Source of the DNA: Bacteroidota bacterium
GTDB taxonomy: Bacteria; Bacteroidota; Bacteroidia; UBA4408
Reading direction: 5' to 3'
Length of the DNA: 64,000 bases
Assembly: GCA_016721765.1 (NCBI GenBank)
Contig: JADKHO010000001.1
Location: 186,001 to 250,000 of the forward strand
In this document: positions 33,973-43,943 of the stretch, piece after piece
Layout of the letters: each line of letters opens with the position of its first letter
Position numbering within the stretch: position 1 is the first letter of the stretch
Translations under genes and position numbers: made by a program
Notes under the pieces: model-generated
The model's database searches: none
The model's input: only the letters and a program-made list of their open reading frames with translations
What the model was told of the DNA's origin: nothing

Positions 33973-35235
33973 TTATAAACCCAATAATATTTCTTGCGGT
34001 TCCTTTCCTGAGAAGAGCATTTTAACAGGATTCTCGAGCATCTCTTTTACTTTAACCAAAAAACCAACCGATTCGCGACCGTCGATAATTCGGTGATCAT
34101 AACTTAATGCCACATACATCATAGGGCGAATCACAACTTGTCCGTTTACCGCTATTGGTCGCTCTACCACATTGTGCATCCCTAAAATTGCGCTCTGCGG
34201 CGGATTAATTATGGGTGTACTCATCATGCTTCCAAACACTCCTCCATTGGTAATGGTGAATGTTCCGCCACTCATATCTTCTAGAGTTATTTTATTGTCG
34301 CGGGCTTTAAGCGCCAGATTTTTTATTTCTGTTTCAATTTGTGCCAAGCTCATCAGTTCAGCATTTCGCAACACAGGTACAACCAAACCCTTTGGTGCAC
34401 TCACTGCTATTCCAATATCGGCATATTTGTGATACACAATTTCTTCTCCATCAATTTGCGCATTTACTGCCGGAAACTGTTGCAATGCTTCTGTAACCGC
34501 TTTTGTAAAAAAGGACATGAAGCCCAAATTCACCCCGAAACTTTCTTTGAATTTATCCTTGTATTTGGCGCGCAAGCTCATAATTCCACTCATGTCTACC
34601 TCGTTAAAAGTAGTGAGCATGGCTGTTTCATTTTTCACTGCTACTAAGCGTTGCGCTAATTTTTTTCGCAAGGGGCTCATTTTTTGTCTATCCACATCCC
34701 GGCTACCGGTCATCACCGCAGCAGGGTTCGAAACAGGTGCTGGGGGCGCAGTAACCGTAAATCCTTTTGCTAAGGCATTCAGTACATCCGCTTTGGTTAT
34801 TCTTCCATCTTTTCCGGAAGCATTTACCTGATTGGCTTGCAAGGATTTTTCATCCATTAATTTTTTAGCAGCGGGCGATGGTGTGTCCTTCGCATAAGAA
34901 TCCGACTTCTTAGCATCCGCCACAACAACAGGTGCCGGCTTAGATTCAGCTTCCTTTACTTTAGTCGGAGCGGTTTCCTTAACTGCGGCAGGTGAAGCCA
35001 CACTGGTATCGATGGTACAAATTGCAGCACCTACTTTTACTGTATCACCTTCCTTGGCCAATATTTTAATAGCACCGGCATCCTCTGCATTTACGGTAAG
35101 TGTAGCCTTGTCACTATCAATTTCACACAGCTCTTCATCCTTACGCACCACATCTCCATCCTTTTTCAACCAACGTGCTATTACCACTTCTGTAATGGAT
35201 TCTCCCGGACTTGGTACTTTAATATCTATTGTCAT
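33973..35235 (-). CDS. sucB: 2-oxoglutarate dehydrogenase E2, dihydrolipoyl succinyltransferase
   Basis: 420 aa. An N-terminal lipoyl domain (KVPSPGESITEVVIARWLKKDG, lipoyl Lys in EIDSDKATLTVNA), an Ala/Pro-rich linker, a peripheral-subunit-binding domain (TPSPAAKKLMDEKSL, GKDGRITKADVLNAL) and the catalytic domain with TFTITNGGVFGSMMSTPIIN and the active-site SYDHRIIDGRESVGFL. It transfers succinyl from lipoate to CoA in the TCA cycle. sucA is 33 bp upstream on the same strand. Ends 7 bp from the convergent S24 repressor gene. Confidence 0.96.
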   Translation of the reverse strand: MTIDIKVPSPGESITEVVIARWLKKDGDVVRKDEELCEIDSDKATLTVNAEDAGAIKILAKEGDTVKVGAAICTIDTSVASPAAVKETAPTKVKEAESKPAPVVVADAKKSDSYAKDTPSPAAKKLMDEKSLQANQVNASGKDGRITKADVLNALAKGFTVTAPPAPVSNPAAVMTGSRDVDRQKMSPLRKKLAQRLVAVKNETAMLTTFNEVDMSGIMSLRAKYKDKFKESFGVNLGFMSFFTKAVTEALQQFPAVNAQIDGEEIVYHKYADIGIAVSAPKGLVVPVLRNAELMSLAQIETEIKNLALKARDNKITLEDMSGGTFTITNGGVFGSMMSTPIINPPQSAILGMHNVVERPIAVNGQVVIRPMMYVALSYDHRIIDGRESVGFLVKVKEMLENPVKMLFSGKEPQEILLGL

Positions 35236-35268
35236 TGTTTAATTATTAGAATCTACTTTTTATCAAAA

Positions 35269-37992
35269 TTATGCTGCTGCAAAAACACTGTCCACGATTG
35301 CTTTCTGCTGTGTTTCATGCGATTTGCTAAAACCCGTTGCCGGGGATGCACTCTCCATTCGTGAAATTACTTGCAGCGGAACTTCTCTGAACACGCGCAG
35401 TAAAAAACTCCAGGCACCCATGTTTTCGGGCTCTTCCTGCGCCCAGATGTAGGTTTTTGCATTTTTATACTTCTCAATAATTTCATTGAGTTGCAACAAT
35501 GGCAAGGGATATAATTGCTCGATGCGCACAATTGCCACTGTGTTGTTTTTATCCTTTTCCTTGCGCTCTATTAAATCGTAAAATAATTTTCCGGTACAAA
35601 AAACAAGTTTGGTAACCGTGTCGGCATTGGCCGTTGTATCGTCAATCACTTCTTTGAATCCTCCGTTGGTAAAATCTTCCATCGGAGATACACAAGTGGG
35701 ATAGCGCAATAATTTTTTCGGTGTGAATACAACCAATGGTTTGCGGAACTCGCGCACTAGCTGTCTACGCAGGATGTGAAACATATTGGCAGGCGTGCTG
35801 CAATTCGCAACCTGAATATTGTTATCCGCACACATTTGTAAAAAGCGTTCCATTCGACCACTCGAATGTTCCGGACCCATACCTTCGTATCCGTGCGGAA
35901 GCAACATTACTAAGCCCGTCATCTTGCGCCATTTATTTTCGGAACAAGTAATAAATTGGTCAATCATGATTTGCGCTCCATTAAAGAAATCACCAAACTG
36001 TGCTTCCCAAATGGTGAGGGTATCAGGCGTAGCCATGCTATATCCAAATTCAAATCCTAAGACACCATATTCAGATAAGTGAGAATTGTAAATATTAAAT
36101 ACTCCCTGCTTTTCGTGCAAGTGTTCTAATGGAATGTATTCTTCTTCTGAATCTTCAATTTTTATAACAGCATGTCGGTGACTAAATGTTCCACGTTCCA
36201 CATCCTGGCCACTAAAACGCACTTGATTTCCGGAATTTAAAAGTGTAGCATAAGCCAACAACTCTGCCATGCCCCAATCGTAATTATTATTGGCAATCAT
36301 TGCTTCCCGGTCTTTAAACAATTTTACCGTTTTGGTAAACCATTTTTTACCTTGCGGAAGTGTGGTTATTTTTTTTGCCAGTTCTAAAAACAATTCCTTG
36401 CCCACAGCAGTATCCGGCGATGCATAAAAATCTTCGGCTTTAGCCATGCGCTTACCTACCCAGGAGCCTTCTAAAAAAGAGGTGATTTTTGCCTTTTGTG
36501 CTTGCTTCCCTTCTTCCAGTTTCTCTTGCAAATGCGCTTTAAATTTATCTTCAATTTCTTTCAAATAAGCATCATTCACATGACCTTGTGATTTTAATTT
36601 CTCGTAATATATCTCCCGTGGATTGGGATGATCGGCAATTAATTTATACAATACAGGCTGTGTAAATCGTGGTTCATCACCTTCGTTATGTCCGTATTTG
36701 CGGTAACACAGCACATCAATAAAAACATCCTTATGAAATTTTTGACGAAACTCCATGGCCATTTTAGAGGTAAACACCAATGCTTCCACATCGTCGCCAT
36801 TCACATGAAACACAGGCGAAAGCACTACTTTGGCAACATCCGTGCAATAAATACTGGAGCGGCCATCAATATAATTAGTTGTAAAACCAACTTGATTGTT
36901 TACCACCAAATGTATGGTACCACCTGTTTTATAGCCATCCAACTGACTCATTTGAATCACCTCGTAAACTATTCCTTGTCCGGCAATAGCAGCATCTCCA
37001 TGAATTAATATGGGCGCTACTTTGTTGTTATCGCCTTTGTGCAAATTATCGATTTTAGCGCGGGCAATGCCTTCCACCACAGGATCCACCGCTTCTAAGT
37101 GCGAAGGATTGGGAGTTAAACTTAGGTGCACATATTTGCCACTTTGCGTTAAGGTGTTTCCACTGTAGCCTTGATGGTATTTTACATCACCATCGAAATG
37201 GCTATCATCACTACCCAAACCACCAAACTCTGCAAAAATATCCTGATAGGGTTTGCGCAAAATATTGGCCAATACATTTAATCTTCCGCGGTGACTCATT
37301 CCCACCACAAAGTGATCAATACCTAATTCAGCGCCTGTCTCAATTATCGTATCCAGCGAAGGAATAGCCGTTTCACCCCCTTCGATTGAAAACCGTTTTT
37401 GGCCCACAAATTTTGTATTCAAAAAATTTTCGAATACCGTTGCTTCATTGAGTTTATCAAGGATTGATTTTTTTTCTTCGACACTAAAATGGGGGGTATT
37501 TTTGGTGCCCTCCATTTTACTTTGCAACCACGAAACGATTTCGGCATTGCGAATGTACATGTACTCCACACCAATAGATTCGCAGTAGGTTTGCTCCAAA
37601 TGCGCAATGATGTCTTTTAATTTTGCAGCCCCAATACCAATTTGTGTTCCTGCTTGAAACACTGTTTCCAAATCTTCCTTAGCTAATCCAAAATTTTCGA
37701 TGGCAAGTGTTGGCAAATAAGGCCTGCGTTCACGCACTGGATTTGTTTTGGTAAACAAATGTCCTCGGGAACGATATCCATTGATTAAATTTATTACTTT
37801 AAACTCGGTTTGAAATTCAGTTGGAATGGTTGTATTTACGGTAGTTTTTTCAAAACTGGCTTTTGAAAACTCAAATCCTTCAAAGAATTTTTTCCATCCA
37901 AAATCTACCGAATCAGGATTGCTTCTGTATTGCTGATACATATCTTCCAGCGAAGCAATTTCGGCATTACCCAAATAGGTCATGGTATCCAT
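35269..37992 (-). CDS. sucA: 2-oxoglutarate dehydrogenase E1
   Basis: 907 aa thiamine-diphosphate enzyme. The N-terminus has LEDMYQQYRSNPDSVDFGWK. Typical blocks are IDHFVVGMSHRGRLNVLAN, HLSLTPNPSHLEAVDPVVEG, ILIHGDAAIAGQGIVYEV, NNQVGFTT and CYRKYGHNEGDEPRFTQP, and later TFSHRHAV and LPHGYEGMGPEHSSGRMERF. It decarboxylates 2-oxoglutarate and passes succinyl to SucB. Start at ATG 37992; its length fits the family. A Bacteroidota-like TACATTTA lies upstream but no clear -33 element was found. Confidence 0.96.
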   Translation of the reverse strand: MDTMTYLGNAEIASLEDMYQQYRSNPDSVDFGWKKFFEGFEFSKASFEKTTVNTTIPTEFQTEFKVINLINGYRSRGHLFTKTNPVRERRPYLPTLAIENFGLAKEDLETVFQAGTQIGIGAAKLKDIIAHLEQTYCESIGVEYMYIRNAEIVSWLQSKMEGTKNTPHFSVEEKKSILDKLNEATVFENFLNTKFVGQKRFSIEGGETAIPSLDTIIETGAELGIDHFVVGMSHRGRLNVLANILRKPYQDIFAEFGGLGSDDSHFDGDVKYHQGYSGNTLTQSGKYVHLSLTPNPSHLEAVDPVVEGIARAKIDNLHKGDNNKVAPILIHGDAAIAGQGIVYEVIQMSQLDGYKTGGTIHLVVNNQVGFTTNYIDGRSSIYCTDVAKVVLSPVFHVNGDDVEALVFTSKMAMEFRQKFHKDVFIDVLCYRKYGHNEGDEPRFTQPVLYKLIADHPNPREIYYEKLKSQGHVNDAYLKEIEDKFKAHLQEKLEEGKQAQKAKITSFLEGSWVGKRMAKAEDFYASPDTAVGKELFLELAKKITTLPQGKKWFTKTVKLFKDREAMIANNNYDWGMAELLAYATLLNSGNQVRFSGQDVERGTFSHRHAVIKIEDSEEEYIPLEHLHEKQGVFNIYNSHLSEYGVLGFEFGYSMATPDTLTIWEAQFGDFFNGAQIMIDQFITCSENKWRKMTGLVMLLPHGYEGMGPEHSSGRMERFLQMCADNNIQVANCSTPANMFHILRRQLVREFRKPLVVFTPKKLLRYPTCVSPMEDFTNGGFKEVIDDTTANADTVTKLVFCTGKLFYDLIERKEKDKNNTVAIVRIEQLYPLPLLQLNEIIEKYKNAKTYIWAQEEPENMGAWSFLLRVFREVPLQVISRMESASPATGFSKSHETQQKAIVDSVFAAA

Positions 37993-38135
37993 ATTATCTT
38001 ACAATTGAGGTGTAAATGTAAATTTTTTTGTTGGAATTTTGGGAGCAAAAAGCAATCCCGTTGCTAGCAGCTTGTATGTTAAAATGATTAAAAACAAAGG
38101 GATATTAATTTTTTAATTTTCTTTGTAATCAATTT

Positions 38136-39356
38136 ATGCAACAAACTCCAAATCAAGCTAACAAGGTGCAAGAACGGCTCAACTCTTCTAAATTAGCTAA
38201 ATGGCTATCAAAACCCACCTACATCGCAATTTTATTGCTGCTTATAACGCTTGGCATTACCGCACAAAGCTTTTTAAAACATCAAAAAACTTTTGACGAT
38301 AGTGGTTTAAAATATCAGCATTACAACAATTATGTAATTTTTAAACAATCGTTTTTCCATCTGCTCGAGCAAAAAGATTTATATCAACTCTTTCCGGAGG
38401 AACATTGGGATTTGTATAAATACAGTCCGAGTTTTGCAGTTTTAATGGCTCCTATGTCGCTTTTACCCGATGGTATTGGACTTTTTATTTGGAACAGTTT
38501 AAATGTATTGGTATTGTTTTTTGCATTATGGAAACTTCCCGGCCAAACCAGCAAAACAAGGCTTTACATGTTGGGATTTATTTTACTTGAACTGATTACC
38601 TCCACACAAAACTCCCAGAGTAACGCACTCATAGCAGGATTACTCATTTTTGCATTGATATTTTTAGAACGCAATCAAGTTTCATTGGCTGCGCTTTTTA
38701 TTGTTTTAACGGTTTTTATTAAACTGTTTGGATTGGTAGCCTTTGCACTTTTTTTATTGTATCCGAATAAATTAAAATCGGCGCTTTATACACTGGGCTG
38801 GACAGTCTTATTGGCCGCACTTCCCTTAGCTTTCGTACCCTTCGATTATTTAGTTTTTCTCTACAAAAGTTGGCTCAATTTATTGCAAACCGATCATGGA
38901 ATTTCAACCGGTATTTCGGTAGCGGGATGGTTAAGTACCTGGTTTGGGGTGGAGGCAAAAACCGGAGTAGTTTTACTTGGTGTGCTTTTATTTTGCTTGC
39001 CCTTATTGAATTACAAAGCTTTTAAGGAATTGCATTTTAAACTGTTATTTCTTTCCTCGATTTTAATTTGGGTAATTATTTTCAATCACCGCGCCGAATC
39101 TGCCACCTATGTGATCGCTGTTTCCGGTGTTGCCATTTGGTTTTTCTCACAAAAACAAAAACCCGAAAATGTGGTGCTGGTGCTACTGGCATTTGTATTC
39201 ACAGTGCTTTCCCCAACCGATTTATTTCCAAAATACATTCGGGTAAATTACGTAGTGCCGTATGTGCTAAAAGCAGTTCCCTGCATTTTAATTTGGGCAA
39301 AAATAATTTTTGACCTGCTATTGATTAAGCCAACTTCATCTCCAGAATTAAAATAA
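38136..39356 (+). CDS. GT87 / DUF2029-like integral membrane protein
   Basis: 406 aa with about ten hydrophobic helices. The second is at about residues 28-45 (YIAILLLLITLGITAQSF). The DUF2029/GT87 pattern EEHWDLYKYSPSFAVLMAPMSLLP, with helix-flanking NSLNVLVLFFALWKLP, is seen. Relatives include mycobacterial mannosyltransferases that use polyprenyl-phosphate mannose. The acceptor is unknown. It stands alone, divergent from sucA. Confidence 0.8.
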   Translation: MQQTPNQANKVQERLNSSKLAKWLSKPTYIAILLLLITLGITAQSFLKHQKTFDDSGLKYQHYNNYVIFKQSFFHLLEQKDLYQLFPEEHWDLYKYSPSFAVLMAPMSLLPDGIGLFIWNSLNVLVLFFALWKLPGQTSKTRLYMLGFILLELITSTQNSQSNALIAGLLIFALIFLERNQVSLAALFIVLTVFIKLFGLVAFALFLLYPNKLKSALYTLGWTVLLAALPLAFVPFDYLVFLYKSWLNLLQTDHGISTGISVAGWLSTWFGVEAKTGVVLLGVLLFCLPLLNYKAFKELHFKLLFLSSILIWVIIFNHRAESATYVIAVSGVAIWFFSQKQKPENVVLVLLAFVFTVLSPTDLFPKYIRVNYVVPYVLKAVPCILIWAKIIFDLLLIKPTSSPELK

Positions 39357-39365
39357 TCAATCTAT

Positions 39366-40019
39366 ATATCCCCCGCCGGCGGGGGCAGGGGGTGGATTGG
39401 AACGCTGATTTTTTAAGATGATTATGATTTTTATGATAAGGAAATTGAACGCGGATAACGCGGATTGGGCGGATTTTGGCGGATTAGCAACCTGCAATTA
39501 GAATCCTGATGATAAAGGAATGATTATTTTATCCCCCGCCGGCGGGGACAGGGGGTGGATTGGAACGCTGATTTTTTAAGATGATTATGATTTTTATGAT
39601 AAGGAAATTGAACGCGGATTGGGCGGATTTTGGCGGATTAGTAAACTGCAGATAGAATCCTATGATAAGGAATGTTGTTTTATCCCCGCCGGCGGGGCAG
39701 GGGTGGATTGGAACGCTGATTTTTTAAGATGATTATGATTTTTATGATAAGGAAATTGAACGCGGATAACGCGGATTGGGCGGATTTTGGCGGATTAGCA
39801 ACCTGCAATTAGAATCCTGATGATAAAGGAATGATTATTTTATCCCCCGCCGGCGGGGACAGGGGGTGGAAAAGAACGCAGATTCTTTAAGATGATTCTG
39901 ATTTTTATGCTAGGAAAATAGAACGCAGATAACGCGGATTGGGCGGATTTGAGCGGATTTAACAGTAACAACAATCCTATGCGAAACCTATGATACCTAT
40001 GTGCCTATGTGTTTAAAAA
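39366..40019. repeat. tandem array of the GC-palindrome intergenic repeat
   Basis: Four copies, starting near 39366, 39530, 39681 and 39841 (unit 152-164 bp). Each begins TATCCCCCGCCGGCGGGG followed by CAGGGGGTGGATTGGAACG and a body with CTGATTTTTTAAGATGATTA, TGATAAGGAAATTGAACGCG and GGATTGGGCGGATT. The third copy has one base fewer in its C and G runs. The array ends in CCTATGTGCCTATGTG. No gene is seen. Confidence 0.9.
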
Positions 40020-40021
40020 AC

Positions 40022-41419
40022 CTACAGCTTAGAAAATTTACGAATGAATGTTTCATTCCCATAACTCACTTTTAAAACATACAAACCGCTTTCAAGCATT
40101 TCTACAGGTATAGATTGAGTTGATTTTGCAGTGCTTACAATTGTTTCGGAAAGCAAAATTTTACCATTCATATCACTCACCTCTAGTGTAGTATTTGCCG
40201 GTAAATTTTGTTTTAAATGAATACTCAATTTATCCTTGGCGGGATTGGGATATACCGAAAACAAATCAGTTTCCAAACTCTCATTTTTAATTCCTAAAGC
40301 AGCATTAGCATCCAAAATAAAAAGCCCGTTTTGCATATCGCTTGCCAAAATAATCCCGCTTGGTAAATCCACATAAGCTCCCCAGCAGCCGCTGTAATCG
40401 GGATTGGGGCATGTTGGGCAATCGTCAGGATTGGTATCGTAATACCCAGTGCGTGTAACAGCCATTGGATCCGATACATCAAAAATTTGCAAACCATCCT
40501 GATAATACGCAATAATTACACTCTCGCCCAACATGAATGGATTATGAGGGGTGGAAGTTGAATTAGGTGTAGATTCAAAACTCGATTTAAAAACCATATT
40601 CGCAGGATTGGTTACATCTACCACTTTGGCCGGTAAACCTGCAGGTACTTCATCACAAAATACCATTTTATGACTTCCGGGAGCCATAGCACTGCTGTGG
40701 TTGTAGCCACTAAACGGATAATTGGTAAGTGAACCCAGCGATACAAATGCAGTTCCGGTAAATTTATACACATACAAACCCTGATATCCGCAAGAAGCGT
40801 AAACCGTATCATTGCGCACAAACATATCGTGCACGAGATTTATACCCGGATCATCCTGACTTAAGGAACGTAAAAATACCGGTAACTCTGGATTAGGTGC
40901 TAAATCGTATACAGCCATAGAATAGGCACTAGTTAGCGTGCGGTTGTAACCACAATACAATTTACTGCCATCAATAAAAACCGTATGCGAAGTTTGAAAC
41001 AATTGATTCGAATCATACACCACATGCACTGAATCGGGCAAGTAATTTAAATCCACAATCTGCAAGCTATTGACACCCGGATCATCACTCACCAAATAAG
41101 CGTAATGCGAATAGGTTTTAAATTCACGCCAAATGCAGCCCGCTCTTCTTCCGGCAACATAATCACATTTCACCGGATTAGAAGGATTGCTCACATCAAT
41201 AAAATAAGTACCTGCGGTAGAACCAAGTATGGCATATTCTTTATTTTGTAGGGTATTTTTCCATCCCCAAATACTGTTGTATTTAATGTGGTAGTTAGGC
41301 TCCTGCACCACTGTAGAATCAAACCAGCGTGCATACAAATTAATGTTTTGTGATGTGAACTGAGCGGAAGCATGCAATGCCATCCCTATCAAAACAAATA
41401 CAACTAAAGATTTTTTCAT
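40022..41419 (-). CDS. T9SS-secreted choice-of-anchor B (LVIVD-repeat) protein
   Basis: 465 aa. The signal peptide ends ALHASA (residue ~18). The body has LVIVD-like repeats: TYFIDVSNPSNPVKCDYVAG, LQIVDLNYLPDSVHVVYDSN, KVVDVTNPANMVFKSSFES and LQIFDVSDPMAVTRTGYYD, each a strand pair of a predicted beta-propeller. The C-terminus (DLFSVYPNPAKDKLSIHL, ESGLYVLKVSYGNETFIRKF) is a T9SS sorting domain. It follows punA by 1 bp on the same strand, an operon-like fit with no obvious functional link. Ligand unknown. Confidence 0.85.
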   Translation of the reverse strand: MKKSLVVFVLIGMALHASAQFTSQNINLYARWFDSTVVQEPNYHIKYNSIWGWKNTLQNKEYAILGSTAGTYFIDVSNPSNPVKCDYVAGRRAGCIWREFKTYSHYAYLVSDDPGVNSLQIVDLNYLPDSVHVVYDSNQLFQTSHTVFIDGSKLYCGYNRTLTSAYSMAVYDLAPNPELPVFLRSLSQDDPGINLVHDMFVRNDTVYASCGYQGLYVYKFTGTAFVSLGSLTNYPFSGYNHSSAMAPGSHKMVFCDEVPAGLPAKVVDVTNPANMVFKSSFESTPNSTSTPHNPFMLGESVIIAYYQDGLQIFDVSDPMAVTRTGYYDTNPDDCPTCPNPDYSGCWGAYVDLPSGIILASDMQNGLFILDANAALGIKNESLETDLFSVYPNPAKDKLSIHLKQNLPANTTLEVSDMNGKILLSETIVSTAKSTQSIPVEMLESGLYVLKVSYGNETFIRKFSKL

Positions 41420-41420
41420 G

Positions 41421-42233
41421 TTATAAACTTTGGATTAATTCTTTCATCAATAAGGTCATTTTAGGCTCTGCCACTTCAGCTACACGCTGCACATCTTCAT
41501 GTGTAACTTTCACAATACGACCATCCACGCCCATGTCGGTAATAATCGAAATGGCAAAACAAGGTATACCCATGTGGCGCGCAACAATTACTTCGGGCAC
41601 GGTACTCATTCCTACTGCATCGGCACCAATGTTGCGAATGTAGCGGTATTCAGCCGGTGTTTCTAAACAAGGACCGCTCACGCCCGCATAGCTTCCCACT
41701 TGCGTTTTAATGTTATGTTTTTTTGCAATCGCTTGTGCTGCTGCAATCATGCTTATATCATAAGGCTCACTCATATCCGGAAAACGAGGGCCCAGTTCAG
41801 GATAATTTTTTCCTATTAATGGATTTGTTGGGAATAAATTTACATGGTCATTTAAAATCATCAAATCGCCAATTTCAAAGCCCGGATTCACACCTCCGCT
41901 GGCATTGCTCACAAATAATTTTTCTATACCCAGGTACTTCATCACACGCACCGGAAAAGTACATTGCTTCATGTCGTAACCTTCGTAATAATGAAATCTA
42001 CCTTGCATGGCCACCACATCCTTTCCGCCCAGTTTACCAAAAATCAATTTACCTGAATGGCCTTCCACAGTACTCACCGGAAAGTTGGGAATGGTTTCGT
42101 ATGGCAATACATGTTCCGCAGCAATTTCTTTTACCAAGCCTCCCAAGCCCGTTCCCAGTATGATTCCAATTTTTGGGGAGGCATTTGTTTTAGCTTTGAT
42201 GTAGTCGGTGGTGGCTTTAATTTGTTCTAACAT
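41421..42233 (-). CDS. punA: purine-nucleoside phosphorylase
   Basis: 270 aa trimeric PNP (family I). Typical blocks: IGIILGTGLGGLVKEI, TVEGHSGKLIFGKLGGKDVV, QGRFHYYEGYDMKQCTFPVR, NASGGVNPGFEIGDLMILNDH, YAGVSGPCLETPAEYRYIR with the active-site Glu, and GADAVGMSTVPEVIVARH. It phosphorolyses purine nucleosides for salvage. Its start overlaps the end of lpxK by 17 bp, so the genes are co-transcribed. Confidence 0.95.
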   Translation of the reverse strand: MLEQIKATTDYIKAKTNASPKIGIILGTGLGGLVKEIAAEHVLPYETIPNFPVSTVEGHSGKLIFGKLGGKDVVAMQGRFHYYEGYDMKQCTFPVRVMKYLGIEKLFVSNASGGVNPGFEIGDLMILNDHVNLFPTNPLIGKNYPELGPRFPDMSEPYDISMIAAAQAIAKKHNIKTQVGSYAGVSGPCLETPAEYRYIRNIGADAVGMSTVPEVIVARHMGIPCFAISIITDMGVDGRIVKVTHEDVQRVAEVAEPKMTLLMKELIQSL

Positions 42234-43269
42234 AATTTAGTATTTGTGAATTAAATTCTTCTTTTTCAGGTTCATTAAAGTCCGTTTTTATTGGGACGTA
42301 GAACAAAGGTAATTTTTTTACCCATTCCTGCAAGTCCATTTTTTGTAGGCGCATCCAATCTTTTTCGGTGGTAATTACTACTTTATTTGGATTTAATATT
42401 TGTTCAAACTGTTTCACAATTTCTTGTAAATCCACTACTTTAAAATCAAAATGATCCGGATAAAATAGTGGAACCACTTCTTTGTATTCCAAAATCAATT
42501 GCTCTTTCAATGGAGTAGGGTTGGCAATGCCACAAAGCAGCAGCACAGTCGTTACTTTTTTGTTTTCGGGCAAAATGACGTCCGTTGTGGCAGCAATTAA
42601 TTCACCATATCGAATAAACGAAAAATAAACGTGTTGGTAATCGAATGCATTAATTTTTTTTATGATAATTCGCCTTTCAATCGGTGTGAGCTTTTGCGGC
42701 GTTTTACTTACCACAATAATATCGGCGCGTTTCATGCCCCAGGCGGATTCGCGCAATGTTCCCGCAGGAAGCATACTGTCTTCAAAAAATAAGTTAGCAT
42801 AATCGGTCAATAAAATAGACATTCCAGCTTTCACATTTCGGTGTTGAAATGCATCATCCAGCAGCACCACATCCAGATTTTTGAAATTTTGATGAAGCAA
42901 TTCAATACCTCTCTTACGCTTAGCATCCACGGCCACATGCAGGTCGGGAAATTTTTGTTTGTACTGTCGGGGTTCATCGCCAATATCCTGTGCAGTGCTG
43001 TTTGCATCGGCAATATAAAAACCACTTGTTTTGCGCTTGTAGCCTCGACTCAAGGTAGCCAGGGCATAGTTTTTTTGAAGCAATTCAATCAGGTATTCCA
43101 CCATAGGTGTTTTGCCGGTTCCGCCTGCACTTAGGTTGCCAACACAAATGAGCGAAGAGTTAAATTCATGCGTTTTAAAAATGCCCCAATCGTAAAACTT
43201 GTTACGGATAAAAGTGATAATTCCATATATCCACGAAAGTGGCACTAACAAAAATCGGAATGCTTGCAT
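42217..43269 (-). CDS. lpxK: tetraacyldisaccharide 4'-kinase
   Basis: About 350 aa from ATG at 43269 (MQAFRFLLVPLSWIYGIITFIRN), chosen because LpxK proteins begin with this membrane-anchor helix. The ATG at 43296 adds nine residues. The Walker A NLSAGGTGKTPMVEYLIELL follows at about residue 48, and later DEPRQYKQKFP and VVLLDDAFQHRNVKAGMSIL (with DDAFQH motif) are family features. It phosphorylates lipid A disaccharide at 4' in the inner membrane. It indicates an LPS-type outer membrane. First of the lpxK-punA-choice-of-anchor B run. Confidence 0.95.
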   Translation of the reverse strand: MQAFRFLLVPLSWIYGIITFIRNKFYDWGIFKTHEFNSSLICVGNLSAGGTGKTPMVEYLIELLQKNYALATLSRGYKRKTSGFYIADANSTAQDIGDEPRQYKQKFPDLHVAVDAKRKRGIELLHQNFKNLDVVLLDDAFQHRNVKAGMSILLTDYANLFFEDSMLPAGTLRESAWGMKRADIIVVSKTPQKLTPIERRIIIKKINAFDYQHVYFSFIRYGELIAATTDVILPENKKVTTVLLLCGIANPTPLKEQLILEYKEVVPLFYPDHFDFKVVDLQEIVKQFEQILNPNKVVITTEKDWMRLQKMDLQEWVKKLPLFYVPIKTDFNEPEKEEFNSQILNYVRTN

Positions 43270-43297
43270 TGGATAAAAATAGGAATTTTTGCGCATT

Positions 43298-43560
43298 GGA
43301 TTTTATTCCTTCAAAGTGATTCATAAATCCGGCATATGGCAAGGTGCCATTTTATGGGCGTCTGCTTTAAGGCCAGATGAATATTAATGTGCCTCGCTCG
43401 CAGGATGCAAGCGAGTGAGGGAAAATTTTGCGAATTGGATTTATTCCTTCCAAGTGATTCATAAATCAAGTATAAGACAAGGTGCCATTTAATGGGCTTC
43501 CGCTTTAAGGCAAGATGCCTAATAATATACCTCGCTCGCAGGATGCAAGCGAGTGAGCGG
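43298..43560. repeat. tandem pair of about 135 bp
   Basis: Two copies, each starting near (A)TTGGATTTATTCCTTC (43298 and 43434), with AAGTGATTCATAAATC, CAAGGTGCCATTT and a hairpin CTCGCTCGCAGG...TGCAAGCGAGTGAG. A minus-strand ORF across it (87 codons) is only the translated repeat. It follows the lpxK start region. Confidence 0.75.
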
Positions 43561-43599
43561 TAGCTAAATTTCAAATTTATTTAATAATTGTATAGTTGT

Positions 43600-43740
43600 C
43601 AGCTTAACCCACTGGATGTTTTGGGCGCCTACCACCTCCAAAAAGGCGGTACCGGGCTGTCACTACTCGCTCTTTGCTTGGCGAAAAGCCGGCGCAAAGG
43701 AGCTCAAACAGGCCGTTCCATCCCTGTCGCAAAAGCGCGT
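43600..43740. other. GC-rich structured spacer of unknown nature
   Basis: A local GC-rich stretch with inverted words: CTACCACCTCCAAAAAGGCG, GCTCTTTGC...GCAAAGGAGC (stem around 43668-43704) and GGGCTGTCAC. It is unlike the AT-rich DNA around it. No gene is recognised; an ORF from 43588 to 44034 has unlikely sequence. Confidence 0.4.
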
Positions 43741-43795
43741 TTCAAAAGGACTTGCTTTTCTAAGAGACATTTAAAGAAATGGAATTTTTATTTTC

Positions 43796-43848
43796 TGCGT
43801 TACAAACGCATTCTTCAAGGCATCCGCGTTGCAAACGCAGACGAGTTG
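43796..43848. repeat. GCGTTACAAACGC-family repeat, copy 1
   Basis: TGCGTTACAAACGCA followed by TTCTTCAAGGCATCCGCG and TTGCAAACGCAGACGAG. Two hairpins: GCGTT-ACA-AACGC and CCGCGTT-GC-AAACGC-type. Confidence 0.8.
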
Positions 43849-43943
43849 AGCTGTTGTGAAGTTAAGACAGGCTTTTACCAAACCGTTTCGACTTCAGAAA
43901 TATCAAAAAATAAGCAATTAATAATTTACCGATTAGTTGAAAT

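Noticed and set aside
39366..40019. A CRISPR array in the 39.4-40.0 kb repeats
   Set aside because: Units are about 160 bp with nearly constant bodies. There are no short repeats with unique spacers and no cas genes.
43311..43574. An 87-codon minus-strand ORF made of two similar halves
   Set aside because: It is the translated tandem repeat, with no start context or conserved domain.
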